This document shows positions 1 to 6,885 of a stretch of DNA of 32,617 bases, piece by piece. The position numbers and the translations under genes are program-made. The stretch comes from Phycisphaerales bacterium UBA854 (GTDB lineage: Bacteria; Planctomycetota; Phycisphaerae; Phycisphaerales; SM1A02): NCBI GenBank assembly GCA_002295885.1, contig DBGM01000027.1, positions 1-32,617 of the forward strand, written 5' to 3'. The first letter of the stretch is position 1; each line of letters starts with the position of its first letter. The notes beneath the pieces were generated by a model. That model was not told where the DNA came from. It worked only from the letters and a program-made list of their open reading frames with translations, and did no database searches.

Positions 1-1326
1 GAGCTCCGCGAGCGCATGTTCGAAGAGTGCTTCGCGATGCCGACCGACGGGTCCTATCCCGACTACAAGGCCGCCGAAGAGCGTCGCTCCCATGCCCGCG
101 AGGCCTTCCGCACCCTCGAGAAGAAGACCACCCGGTCCCTCGTGGTCAACGAGCAGATCCGGGCCGACGGTCGTGCGATCGACGAGGTTCGTCCCCTGCA
201 CATCGAGACCTCCCTGTTCCCGAGGACGCACGGCAGCTCCCTCTTCCAGCGTGGAGAGACGCAGAGCATCGTGACCTGCGTGCTGGGAACCGGTCGTGAC
301 GAGCAGATCGTCGACGGCCTCATGCCCGAGTACGCCAAGAAGTTCTACCTGCACTACAACTTCCCGCCGTTCTGCGTCGGGGAGGCGGGTCGGATCATGG
401 GTCCCGGCCGTCGTGAAGTCGGCCACGGAGCCCTGGCGGAGCGTTCGCTGATGGGAATCCTTCCCGATCTCGAGACGTTCCCCTACACGATCCGTCTGAT
501 CAGCGACATCACCGAATCCAACGGTTCGTCCTCCATGGCCTCCGTCTGCGGCGGCTGCATGGCGCTGATGGACGCCGGTGTGCCGATCAAGGGCACCTGC
601 GCGGGCATCTCGGTCGGTCGCTTCAGCGACGACAGCGGCAAGGTCGTCCGCGTGACCGACATCATCGGCGAGGAGGACTTCTTCGGCGACATGGACTTCA
701 AGGTCTCCGGCACCCGCGAGGGCATCACTGGCATTCAGCTCGACCTCAAGGCCCGCGGCCTGTGGTTCGAGGAGATCGAGGCGATCTTCGAGCAGGCCCG
801 CACGGCCCGCATCAACATCATCGAGCAGATGGAAGCCGCACTCGCCAAGCCGCGTGAGGACATCTCGATGCACGCTCCGCGTCTCATCCAGGTCATCATC
901 GATCCGGACAAGATCGGCAAGCTCATCGGACCCGGCGGCAAGACCATCCGCAGCATCCAGGAGCGGACTGGTGCCACGATCGACGTCGACAACGACGGTA
1001 CGGTCACCATCGCCTCCACCGGCGGCGAAGCGGGTCTGGCGTGTCAGGCCGAGGTCGAGGCACTCTGTGCGGAGATCAAGGTCGGAACCATCTACGAGGG
1101 CAAGGTCGTCTCCACGAAGGACTTCGGCGCATTCGTCGAACTCGTTCCCGGAACCGACGGCATGTGCCACATCTCGGAGCTGGACAACGGATTCGTCAAG
1201 TCGGTCGACGACGTCGTCAAGGTCGGTGACATGATCAAGGTCAAGGTCATCAACGTCGACGACACCGGTCGCATCAAGCTCTCCCGCAAGGCCCTGATGA
1301 AGGACGAAGAGACCGTCGAGGCCTGA
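1..1326 (+). CDS. pnp: Polyribonucleotide nucleotidyltransferase (PNPase), 3' part
   Basis: The reading frame is open from the first base, so the start lies upstream of the window. PNPase is a trimeric 3'-5' phosphorolytic exoribonuclease of mRNA decay that also makes heteropolymeric tails. The visible 441 residues cover the second RNase PH core (RGETQSIV, then GDMDFKVSGT with the conserved acidic residues), a KH domain (IGKLIGPGGKTIR) and a C-terminal S1 domain (YEGKVVSTKDFGAFVEL, then GRIKLSRKAL). This is the normal bacterial order, ending soon after S1 without a long tail. The first RNase PH domain and helical linker should lie upstream. A histidine kinase gene follows 43 bp downstream on the same strand with no visible terminator between. 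Identification is secure. Confidence 0.97.
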   Translation, partial: ELRERMFEECFAMPTDGSYPDYKAAEERRSHAREAFRTLEKKTTRSLVVNEQIRADGRAIDEVRPLHIETSLFPRTHGSSLFQRGETQSIVTCVLGTGRDEQIVDGLMPEYAKKFYLHYNFPPFCVGEAGRIMGPGRREVGHGALAERSLMGILPDLETFPYTIRLISDITESNGSSSMASVCGGCMALMDAGVPIKGTCAGISVGRFSDDSGKVVRVTDIIGEEDFFGDMDFKVSGTREGITGIQLDLKARGLWFEEIEAIFEQARTARINIIEQMEAALAKPREDISMHAPRLIQVIIDPDKIGKLIGPGGKTIRSIQERTGATIDVDNDGTVTIASTGGEAGLACQAEVEALCAEIKVGTIYEGKVVSTKDFGAFVELVPGTDGMCHISELDNGFVKSVDDVVKVGDMIKVKVINVDDTGRIKLSRKALMKDEETVEA

Positions 1327-1369
1327 GTGACATCGACGCTCTTCACGTGATGCGGACCAGGAGGATGCG

Positions 1370-2194
1370 ATGATCCTGCTGTGGCTGGGTCTCGGAGTGG
1401 TGATCGGCGTGGTGGGAACGCTCCCGCTGCTGCTGATCCTGCTGCGCCGTGCCGTCCATCGGGCCCGCGTGGCCGAGGGGGAGGCCCGGCATTCCCAGCG
1501 ACTGTCGGAACTCGGTTCGATGACCAGCGGTCTCGCCCACGAGATCCGCAACCCGTTGTCGACCGTCGGGCTCAATGCGCAGCTCCTCCACGAGGATCTG
1601 GCGTCGCTCGACCTGGACGACGGCGAGCGTGATCGTCTCATGCACCGCGTGGATGCTCTGGCGCGGGAGGTGGATCGTCTGGGTCACATCCTTGGCGACT
1701 TCCTCGACTTCGCCGGGCGCGTCAAGCTCGATCCGCACCGGTGTGATCTGCGGACGATCGTGGAGGAGTTGATCGACTTCTACCATCCGCAGTGCGATCA
1801 ATCGGGCGTGGTGCTGCGGTTCCACGCCCCCCCCGAACCGGTGGAGGTGCGTGCGGACGAGGGGCTTCTCAAGCAGGCGCTGTTGAACCTCATGATCAAT
1901 GCGACGCAGATCATGGAGCGCGAGTCGGACGGAGACGGTCCGGCCGGTGAGCTGATGCTTCGGATCGACGCCGATGCGGAGTCCGCGCGGGTGCACGTGA
2001 TTGATACCGGTCCGGGCATCGAGGAGTCCGATCGCGAGTCGATCTTCCATCCCTACGTGTCGCACCGGAAGGGGGGCACCGGACTGGGGCTGCCCACGGC
2101 GCGTCGCATCGTCGAGGAGCACGGGGGCAGGCTGCACGTCGATTCGGTGCCGGGAGACGGCAGCGACTTCGTCCTCACGCTTCCCCGCGGGTGA
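1370..2194 (+). CDS. Membrane-anchored sensor histidine kinase (NtrB-like core)
   Basis: 274 residues. Residues about 1-26 form one hydrophobic membrane segment followed by an arginine-rich stretch, so the protein is an inner-membrane kinase with almost no extracytoplasmic sensor. The HisKA dimerisation helix has LAHEIRNPLS with phospho-accepting His57. The HATPase_c domain shows the N box (LMINATQIM), G1 (DTGPGI), an F box (FHPYVSHRKGG) and G2 (GTGLGLP). The start is supported by AGGAGG a few bases upstream of the ATG. It follows pnp and converges on an ANTAR response regulator with a 9-bp gap. That regulator is the nearest candidate partner, but ANTAR regulators are more often paired with other kinase types, so the pairing is inference. 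The lack of a sensor domain suggests input through the membrane segment or a partner protein. Confidence 0.92.
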   Translation: MILLWLGLGVVIGVVGTLPLLLILLRRAVHRARVAEGEARHSQRLSELGSMTSGLAHEIRNPLSTVGLNAQLLHEDLASLDLDDGERDRLMHRVDALAREVDRLGHILGDFLDFAGRVKLDPHRCDLRTIVEELIDFYHPQCDQSGVVLRFHAPPEPVEVRADEGLLKQALLNLMINATQIMERESDGDGPAGELMLRIDADAESARVHVIDTGPGIEESDRESIFHPYVSHRKGGTGLGLPTARRIVEEHGGRLHVDSVPGDGSDFVLTLPRG

Positions 2195-2203
2195 GTTCGC
2201 CGT

Positions 2204-2809
2204 TCATTCGCTGAGCAGGCTGTCGCTCTCGACCACCGCCCGTGCGACCTCGATCAACGACCGGCGGTTGTTCCGGGCCTGCTTCTGGAGCATTTTCATC
2301 GCCTCGGGCTCCTCGATCGACTTCCGCTTCACGAGGATCCACTTGGCCTGTTCGATGATCTTGCGGTCCTCGAGGCGTTCCTTGAGCCCCTCGATCTCCT
2401 CGAGCTGTTCGCTGGAGTCGAGGAACCTGGCCCAGGCCACTTCGATGCCGACGCGAAGCTGGTCCCGGGTGACGGGCTTGAGGATGTATCCGAAGACGCC
2501 GGCATCGTTGCTCGAATCGACGTACTCCCGGTCGGAGTAGGCCGAGAAGATGACGACCGGGATGGACAGGTCCTGGAAGATCTGCTCCGCGGCGGAGAGG
2601 CCGTCGAGGCCCGGCATCTGGATGTCCAGCAGGGCCATGTCCGGCTTGAGGGTCTTGCACAGTTCGAGGGCGCTCTTGCCGTCGCCGGCGGGGCCGATGA
2701 CCTCGTAGCCGAGCTCCTCGAGATTGTTCTTCATGCCCATCGCCACCAGGTGCTCGTCATCGGCAACCAGGAGTCGGCGCGGACCGTCGTGATCGACATC
2801 ATGCGTCAT
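2204..2809 (-). CDS. Response regulator with ANTAR RNA-binding output domain
   Basis: 201 residues. The receiver domain has acidic residues D17/D18, phospho-acceptor D62 in LLDIQMPG, and K111 in LKPV. A helical linker leads to an ANTAR domain (about residues 138-195) with the usual pattern: IEQAKWILV, EEPEAMKMLQKQA, then LIEVARAVV. ANTAR regulators bind paired hairpins in nascent mRNA and prevent termination, so this protein probably acts on transcripts rather than DNA. I chose the ATG at 2809 because AAGGA lies about 8 nt upstream. A GTG at 2845 would add 12 residues but has no ribosome binding site. A TATACA -10-like box lies at 2869-2874. The gene converges on the histidine kinase with only 9 bp between stops. 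RNA targets were not identified. Confidence 0.93.
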   Translation of the reverse strand: MTHDVDHDGPRRLLVADDEHLVAMGMKNNLEELGYEVIGPAGDGKSALELCKTLKPDMALLDIQMPGLDGLSAAEQIFQDLSIPVVIFSAYSDREYVDSSNDAGVFGYILKPVTRDQLRVGIEVAWARFLDSSEQLEEIEGLKERLEDRKIIEQAKWILVKRKSIEEPEAMKMLQKQARNNRRSLIEVARAVVESDSLLSE

Positions 2810-2868
2810 CGGGGTCGTCCTTCGTGGAACGGGTTCCGCCTTCACACATGGAAGGTCGGACGACCAAG

Positions 2869-2874
2869 TGTATA
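2869..2874 (-). promoter_or_regulatory. Putative -10 box (TATACA) of the ANTAR regulator gene
   Basis: Reading on the minus strand, GGTATACA lies about 60 nt before the chosen ATG. No good -35 box is seen at 16-18 nt. The transcript start would fall near 2862, next to a small inverted repeat GGTCG-TC-CGACC (2854-2865) that could act as an operator. Confidence 0.4.
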
Positions 2875-2906
2875 CCGAATGGGGGTGCGGCGCCGTGGTG
2901 CGACGT

Positions 2907-4097
2907 TCAATCGAGGAAATCGCCGTCCTTGAGCCGCTGGGGGACGTAGACCTCGGACACGTAGGAGATGTCCTTCGTGATCAGCGATTCCACTTCCATC
3001 TTGAAGCCGTTGTTGAGCATGGTCTTGATCTCCTTCTTCCACGGACGCTTGTCCGCGAACCAGGGGTAGTCCATGATCTGCTTGGCCCGCGTGATGTCCC
3101 GGTCATTCAAAGCAATCTTCACATCACTCGTCAGCTTGCACCGGTCGTAGTCCTCGGCACGGATGCCGATGAACTTGGCGTCCGGGATGGCCATCCGCTG
3201 GGATTCGAAGGCGAGATTGATCGATCCCTGCTTGATCACGCTGTAGATGTAGTGCCCCCAGGGATCGCAGTCGAGCAGGCAGTACACCGGAATGTCGAGT
3301 TCCTTGTGCATCCGGTGCAGCAGCCTCCGCACCCCGCGGGGCGGCTGGCCGGACCCCTCGGTCAGGATGCAGTTGTGCTTCTCCCAGAATCGATCCTCGT
3401 TGAACCGGCTCCAGACGGTGTCTTTCTCGACGTGGAGGATGAAGTCCGCGTTGCAGTCCTTGAACTGGATCACGCTGGGTTCGCAGATGCTCGGGATCGC
3501 GTAGCCGCCGGTCCCCATGCGTCGGCAGTCGATCTCGTCGCCGTTGTCGACGACGGTGATGTTGCCGACCATCGTGCCCCGCTTCTTGGCGAAGACGTGG
3601 AGTTCCTCGCGAAGCCCGTCGATGGTGACCTCCAGATCCTCCAGGATGCCGTCGGACTCCGTCTGTTCGTTGAACGTCTTCTCGTTCGTGCCCTCGATGG
3701 TGTGCAGCGACATGTAGTACATGCCACGCAGGCTGAGGGTCTTCTCGGCTTCGATGAGATCCCGGCATCCCTTGGAGACCAGCAGCATCTGCATGAACTT
3801 GCGGGCCTGACCGACATTGAAGAGCTCGCGGTGCTGGGTGCTGGATCCCATCTCCAGGATCCGCTTCCGCGCGTTGTACTTCATGTTGCTGACGCTGCGG
3901 ATGGGGATCTCGATGCTGGGTTCGCGCTGGGCGAGCCCGTCCTTGGCGACGGACTGGGCCAGCGAGGTGATCTTCCCGATGGTCTCCTTGTCCCGCTGCT
4001 TCGAGACCACGCCGCTGCGTCCGGTGGACGCCTTGCGGCTCGACTTCTTCTTGGCCGTCTTCTTGGCCGTCTTCTTGGTTGTCTTCTTCTTGGCCAT
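2907..4097 (-). CDS. top6A: DNA topoisomerase VI subunit A (Spo11-like)
   Basis: 396 residues. This is the DNA-cleaving subunit of type IIB topoisomerase VI, which acts as an A2B2 heterotetramer. The 5Y-CAP domain contains SLRGMYYM; Y128, the second of the pair, is the expected catalytic tyrosine. The Toprim domain has ILHVEKD and LLDCDPWGHYIYS with the metal-binding acidic residues, followed by SINLAFES. The sequence reads as a full-length archaeal-type protein rather than a eukaryotic Spo11. An unusual extra N-terminal tail (residues 1-27) has 11 lysines in the first 22 positions and resembles histone H1 tails. It lies 16 bp downstream of top6B in the same direction, so the two are surely co-transcribed. 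Topoisomerase VI is typical of archaea and plants and sporadic in bacteria. Confidence 0.95.
   Translation of the reverse strand: MAKKKTTKKTAKKTAKKKSSRKASTGRSGVVSKQRDKETIGKITSLAQSVAKDGLAQREPSIEIPIRSVSNMKYNARKRILEMGSSTQHRELFNVGQARKFMQMLLVSKGCRDLIEAEKTLSLRGMYYMSLHTIEGTNEKTFNEQTESDGILEDLEVTIDGLREELHVFAKKRGTMVGNITVVDNGDEIDCRRMGTGGYAIPSICEPSVIQFKDCNADFILHVEKDTVWSRFNEDRFWEKHNCILTEGSGQPPRGVRRLLHRMHKELDIPVYCLLDCDPWGHYIYSVIKQGSINLAFESQRMAIPDAKFIGIRAEDYDRCKLTSDVKIALNDRDITRAKQIMDYPWFADKRPWKKEIKTMLNNGFKMEVESLITKDISYVSEVYVPQRLKDGDFLD
4051..4086 (-). repeat. 3 x 12-bp codon-register tandem repeat in the top6A tail
   Basis: Read on the plus strand the unit is ttggccgtcttc at 4051-4062 and 4063-4074, then ttggttgtcttc at 4075-4086. 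It encodes repeated Lys-Lys-Thr-Ala blocks in the basic N-terminal tail of subunit A. Exact 12-bp units suggest growth of the tail by slippage or unequal crossover. Confidence 0.8.
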
Positions 4098-4113
4098 GGT
4101 GGATCGACTCGAT

Positions 4114-5949
4114 TCAGGAGGATCGCCTTGAGGTCTTCCTCGACTTCTTCTTGGTCTTCTTCCGGGTGGTCCGCTTCCGCTTCGCGGGGACGAGATCGTC
4201 CTGGAACAGGCCGTCCGGCTCGGGGGCGGCGTTCGGCTGCCGGTCCGCGAGGATGATCACGTCCTCGTCCTGTTCGAGCTTCCGCGCTCCGACGACGTTG
4301 CCGTCCAGATCGAGCTTCTGATCGGCCTCCTTCGTCTTGCGGGCGGCCTGCTTGAGCAGCGCGTCGTAGAGCTTCTTCTGATCGGTTCCGGCCAGAGCGT
4401 GGCAGCTGGTGGCGATCTCTCCGATGTAGCGTTCGAAGATGCCGCGCCGCTCGGACTGCTTCTTCATCTGCTTGCGACGACGGAGGTACGTTCCGAGCTT
4501 GCGGCCGCATTCCTGCAAAGCCAGTTTCATCTCCTTGCGGATCTCGTCGTAGTCGGCGATGGCCTCCTTCGACTCGCTCGTGAAGGGCACCCAGACGCTC
4601 GCCATGTGGACCAGCACGACCAGTGGGCCGACCGGCAGGCTGTTGCGGGGCTGGGCGAGCCCGTAGTTCTTCCACGACGTCTCGACCACGGCCTTGAAGG
4701 AGCTGCAGGCGGACTGCTGGTAGAGCAGGGGCACCCGGTTGGCGAACCGGAGGATGCGGGCGGATTCGTCCGCACCGAGGTTGCCGCCGAAGGCGATCGC
4801 GACCTCCATCTGGAAGGGATTGCCGCGGTACACGGTGGGTGGACGGGTGGCGGCGGCGAAGAACTCGGCCTGGACCTCCTTGAGCAGTCCCGCCAGCAGG
4901 GCCCGGGATCCGATCGGAACCAGGCAGTCCGTCGGTGGCGCCATGATGGACGCCTCCTGGATGGCCTTGTAGAGACATTCCGCCTCGGCGTGCCCCAGCT
5001 GACTCACGCGGGTACGCGGCGTGATCGTCTTCTCGGACAGCTTGTCGGCGGTCTTGGCCAGTTCGCTGGCCTTGCGTTGGCCGACGCGACTGAACTCGTC
5101 CTGCAGGAACGCGCTGAGACTCTTGGACTCAGTGCGTTCGAGCATCTGGATCAGGGTGCCCAGTTCGATGCCCTTGGGATGCGGCTTGATCTCCTTGGCT
5201 TCGTCGGGAAGATCCTCGACCGCACGGGGGAACTCGATGGTCTCGTTGGTCGGGGTGACCCAGGTGATCTGGGCGTGCGGATTCGCGATCGCGGTCTGCT
5301 CGAGGTACTCGTCGATCGATTGGCGACCCTTCTGGTATCGCCCCTCGAGTTCGATCATGACCTGGGTGCCGGTCCCGCCGGGGAACAGGCTGTCCTTCTT
5401 CGGGTCCTCCTTCTCGCTCACCACTTCCGCACGGTTCTTGGAGGTGTCGATCTTGAGGACCACATCCTGGGGTGGCTTGCGACGCGACGTCTTGGAGACG
5501 ATGTGGACCGGCTTGCCCGTGGTCATCAGGCCGTACATGCCGGCGGCGGAGATGCCGATTCCCTGCTGGCCGCGCGACATCTTCATCCGGTGGAACTTCG
5601 AACCGTAGAGCAGCTTGCCGAAGATCGATTCGATCTGGGACCGTACGATGCCCGGCCCGTTGTCGCGGATGGTGAGCTTGAAGCGGGATTCATCCTTCTG
5701 CAGCAGCCGCACGTGGATGTCCGGCAGGATGCCTGCTTCCTCGCAGGCATCCAGGGCGTTGTCGACGGCCTCCTTGACCGCGGTCAGCAGCGCCTTGCGG
5801 GGATTGTCGAATCCGAGGAGATGGCGGTTCTTGGCGAAGAACTCGCTCACGGAGATCTCGCGCTGACCCTTGGCCAGCGTCTCGGCGGTGACGCGGCCGC
5901 TGGTCGACCCCTTCCGTGCGGTCTTTTTCTTGCGAGTGGTGGTGGGCAT
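4114..5949 (-). CDS. top6B: DNA topoisomerase VI subunit B (GHKL ATPase)
   Basis: 611 residues. This subunit binds ATP, dimerises as the N-gate and drives strand passage by the A subunit. The GHKL fold has the N box EAVDNALDACEEAG (E60, N64), DNGPGI at 96-101, and GQQGIGISAAGMYG. An H2TH-like segment (SLSAFLQDEFSRVGQRKASEL region) and the transducer follow; FTSESKEA carries the expected switch lysine. Lysine/arginine-rich tails occur at both ends: RKKKTARK at the N terminus and about 20 basic residues at the C terminus. I chose the ATG at 5949 because it precedes the basic tail; the frame stays open another 93 codons upstream, but that stretch has no family similarity. First gene of the top6B-top6A operon, divergent from ndk. 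Confidence 0.95.
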   Translation of the reverse strand: MPTTTRKKKTARKGSTSGRVTAETLAKGQREISVSEFFAKNRHLLGFDNPRKALLTAVKEAVDNALDACEEAGILPDIHVRLLQKDESRFKLTIRDNGPGIVRSQIESIFGKLLYGSKFHRMKMSRGQQGIGISAAGMYGLMTTGKPVHIVSKTSRRKPPQDVVLKIDTSKNRAEVVSEKEDPKKDSLFPGGTGTQVMIELEGRYQKGRQSIDEYLEQTAIANPHAQITWVTPTNETIEFPRAVEDLPDEAKEIKPHPKGIELGTLIQMLERTESKSLSAFLQDEFSRVGQRKASELAKTADKLSEKTITPRTRVSQLGHAEAECLYKAIQEASIMAPPTDCLVPIGSRALLAGLLKEVQAEFFAAATRPPTVYRGNPFQMEVAIAFGGNLGADESARILRFANRVPLLYQQSACSSFKAVVETSWKNYGLAQPRNSLPVGPLVVLVHMASVWVPFTSESKEAIADYDEIRKEMKLALQECGRKLGTYLRRRKQMKKQSERRGIFERYIGEIATSCHALAGTDQKKLYDALLKQAARKTKEADQKLDLDGNVVGARKLEQDEDVIILADRQPNAAPEPDGLFQDDLVPAKRKRTTRKKTKKKSRKTSRRSS

Positions 5950-5969
5950 GAAACGTCCGTGTTTCGCAC

Positions 5970-5975
5970 AAGATA
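5970..5975 (-). promoter_or_regulatory. Putative -10 box (TATCTT) of the top6B-top6A operon
   Basis: On the minus strand CGCTATCTTG lies about 20 nt upstream of the top6B ATG, giving a very short leader. No convincing -35 box is visible. The region 5950-6072 is the shared divergent promoter region with ndk. Confidence 0.35.
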
Positions 5976-6038
5976 GCGTCGAAACGGGGTTCCGTGCACA
6001 ACTCGACGGTGGGGGTGGCATCACCGGCGGCTGGTCGG

Positions 6039-6064
6039 TATGCTTCGCGGCCTGAACCAGGAGG
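6039..6064 (+). promoter_or_regulatory. ndk -10 box and ribosome binding site
   Basis: GGTATGCT gives a -10-like hexamer at 6039-6044. AGGAGG at 6059-6064 is a perfect Shine-Dalgarno 8 nt before the ATG at 6073. The ribosome binding site fixes the start against an in-frame ATG at 6040, which overlaps the -10 box. Confidence 0.55.
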
Positions 6065-6072
6065 AACTCGCC

Positions 6073-6543
6073 ATGGAAACCACCCTCATCATTCTCAAGC
6101 CCGATGCCGTCCAGCGTGGTCTGATGGGCCGGATCATCTCCCGCTTCGAGGAGAAGGGCCTGCAGATCGTCGGAGCCAAACTGATGGTCATCAGCCCGGA
6201 GCTCGCTCAGAAGCACTACGAAGCCCATGAAGGCAAGCCCTTCTACGAGGGACTGGTTCGCTTCATGACCTCCTCACCGGTGCTGGTGCTGGGCGTCCGT
6301 GGAATCGGAGCCATTGCGATCTGTCGGGCCATGATGGGGGCCACCTTCGGTTCCCAGGCCGATGCCGGTACGATCCGGGGCGACTTCGGCGTCTCCAACA
6401 GCTTCAACCTCATCCACGGGTCCGACAGCCCGGAAGCAGCCGAGCGGGAATGCGGCCTCTTCTTCTCCGAAGGAGAGCTTCTGGATTGGGATCGGGCCCA
6501 GGAGGGCTGGATCTACGACTGCTCCGGCGAAACCCCGGAATAA
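6073..6543 (+). CDS. ndk: Nucleoside diphosphate kinase
   Basis: 156 residues. It transfers the gamma-phosphate from ATP to nucleoside diphosphates through a phosphohistidine, balancing NTP and dNTP pools in the cytosol. The active-site signature NLIHGSDS carries catalytic His115. LIILKPDAVQRGLMG near the N terminus and GTIRGDFG before the active site are also conserved. The loop usually reading ATxPxxAxPGTIR is ATFGSQADAGTIR here, so the usual prolines are replaced; E. coli Ndk also has Ala before GT, so this need not impair activity. The length is near the family norm of about 140-155. Monocistronic by context, divergent from the topoisomerase VI operon, with a 342-bp region before the next gene. 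Confidence 0.97.
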   Translation: METTLIILKPDAVQRGLMGRIISRFEEKGLQIVGAKLMVISPELAQKHYEAHEGKPFYEGLVRFMTSSPVLVLGVRGIGAIAICRAMMGATFGSQADAGTIRGDFGVSNSFNLIHGSDSPEAAERECGLFFSEGELLDWDRAQEGWIYDCSGETPE

Positions 6544-6654
6544 CGCCCGGCGGGTACCGAAATCCCTCCAGACACGGTTCAGTGCCTCCTGTCCCGTGGA
6601 GAGGCCATTTCCGTGGCCTGGAAGGGGTTTGATGGCCCAAACGGACAAAAACTG

Positions 6655-6668
6655 ACCGAAATTTCGGT
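6655..6668. repeat. Perfect 14-bp palindrome ACCGAAATTTCGGT
   Basis: A perfect dyad with an AT-rich core in GC-rich DNA, followed 5 bp later by a second dyad GGCGAA-CAAT-TTCGCC (6674-6689). Both have GAA/TTC half-sites. The core recurs in the 12-bp tandem repeat upstream of gyrB (20625-20660). A binding site for a dimeric regulator is likely, but the regulator is unknown. Confidence 0.5.
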
Positions 6669-6866
6669 TCGGCGGCGAACAATTTCGCCTGGCGAGCGTT
6701 TGTTCAGTGGGATGTTCCGACAGACCGGGTCGGAACGGGGATGCTCGGGCCGTGCTGCAGGCACGGAAATCGGTCATGGTGGTGGATTCCGCGCGAATCC
6801 ATCCTCCAGTGGCCCCGAGCGGCGGATTTTGGGCTTCGGCCCGCAGTTCGCATCCCCAGGGGTCCG

Positions 6867-6883
6867 GGAGAAAGGCCTTCTCC
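6867..6883 (+). promoter_or_regulatory. Hairpin sequestering the sigma-factor ribosome binding site
   Basis: GGAGAA (6867-6872), loop AGGCC, TTCTCC (6878-6883), then AC and the ATG at 6886. The 5' arm contains the only Shine-Dalgarno-like sequence (GGAG/AAAGG), so the folded stem would block translation initiation. Confidence 0.5.
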
Positions 6884-6885
6884 AC

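Larger units (their letters stand above)
6544..6885 (+). promoter_or_regulatory. Long structured upstream region of the sigma-factor gene
   Basis: A 342-bp gene-free stretch with an unusual density of perfect inverted repeats: palindrome ACCGAAATTTCGGT (6655-6668), GGCGAA-CAAT-TTCGCC (6674-6689), GTTCCGAC-N7-GTCGGAAC (6714-6736), CCGTGC-N5-GCACGG (6750-6766), a 9-bp stem around TGGATTC/GAATCCA (6781-6803), GGGC-TTCG-GCCC with a UUCG tetraloop (6831-6842), and GGAGAA-AGGCC-TTCTCC (6867-6883). The first two look like protein operators. The later ones look like RNA hairpins of a 5' leader. No coding frame with family similarity is visible here. Confidence 0.6.

Noticed and set aside
6674..6689. 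LexA-type operator (CGAAC-N4-GTTCG) before the sigma-factor gene
   Set aside because: The left half CGAAC fits but the right half is TTTCG, and nothing else links the gene to the SOS response.
6714..6736. Intrinsic terminator of ndk
   Set aside because: The stem is good but no T-run follows, and it lies 170 bp beyond the ndk stop.
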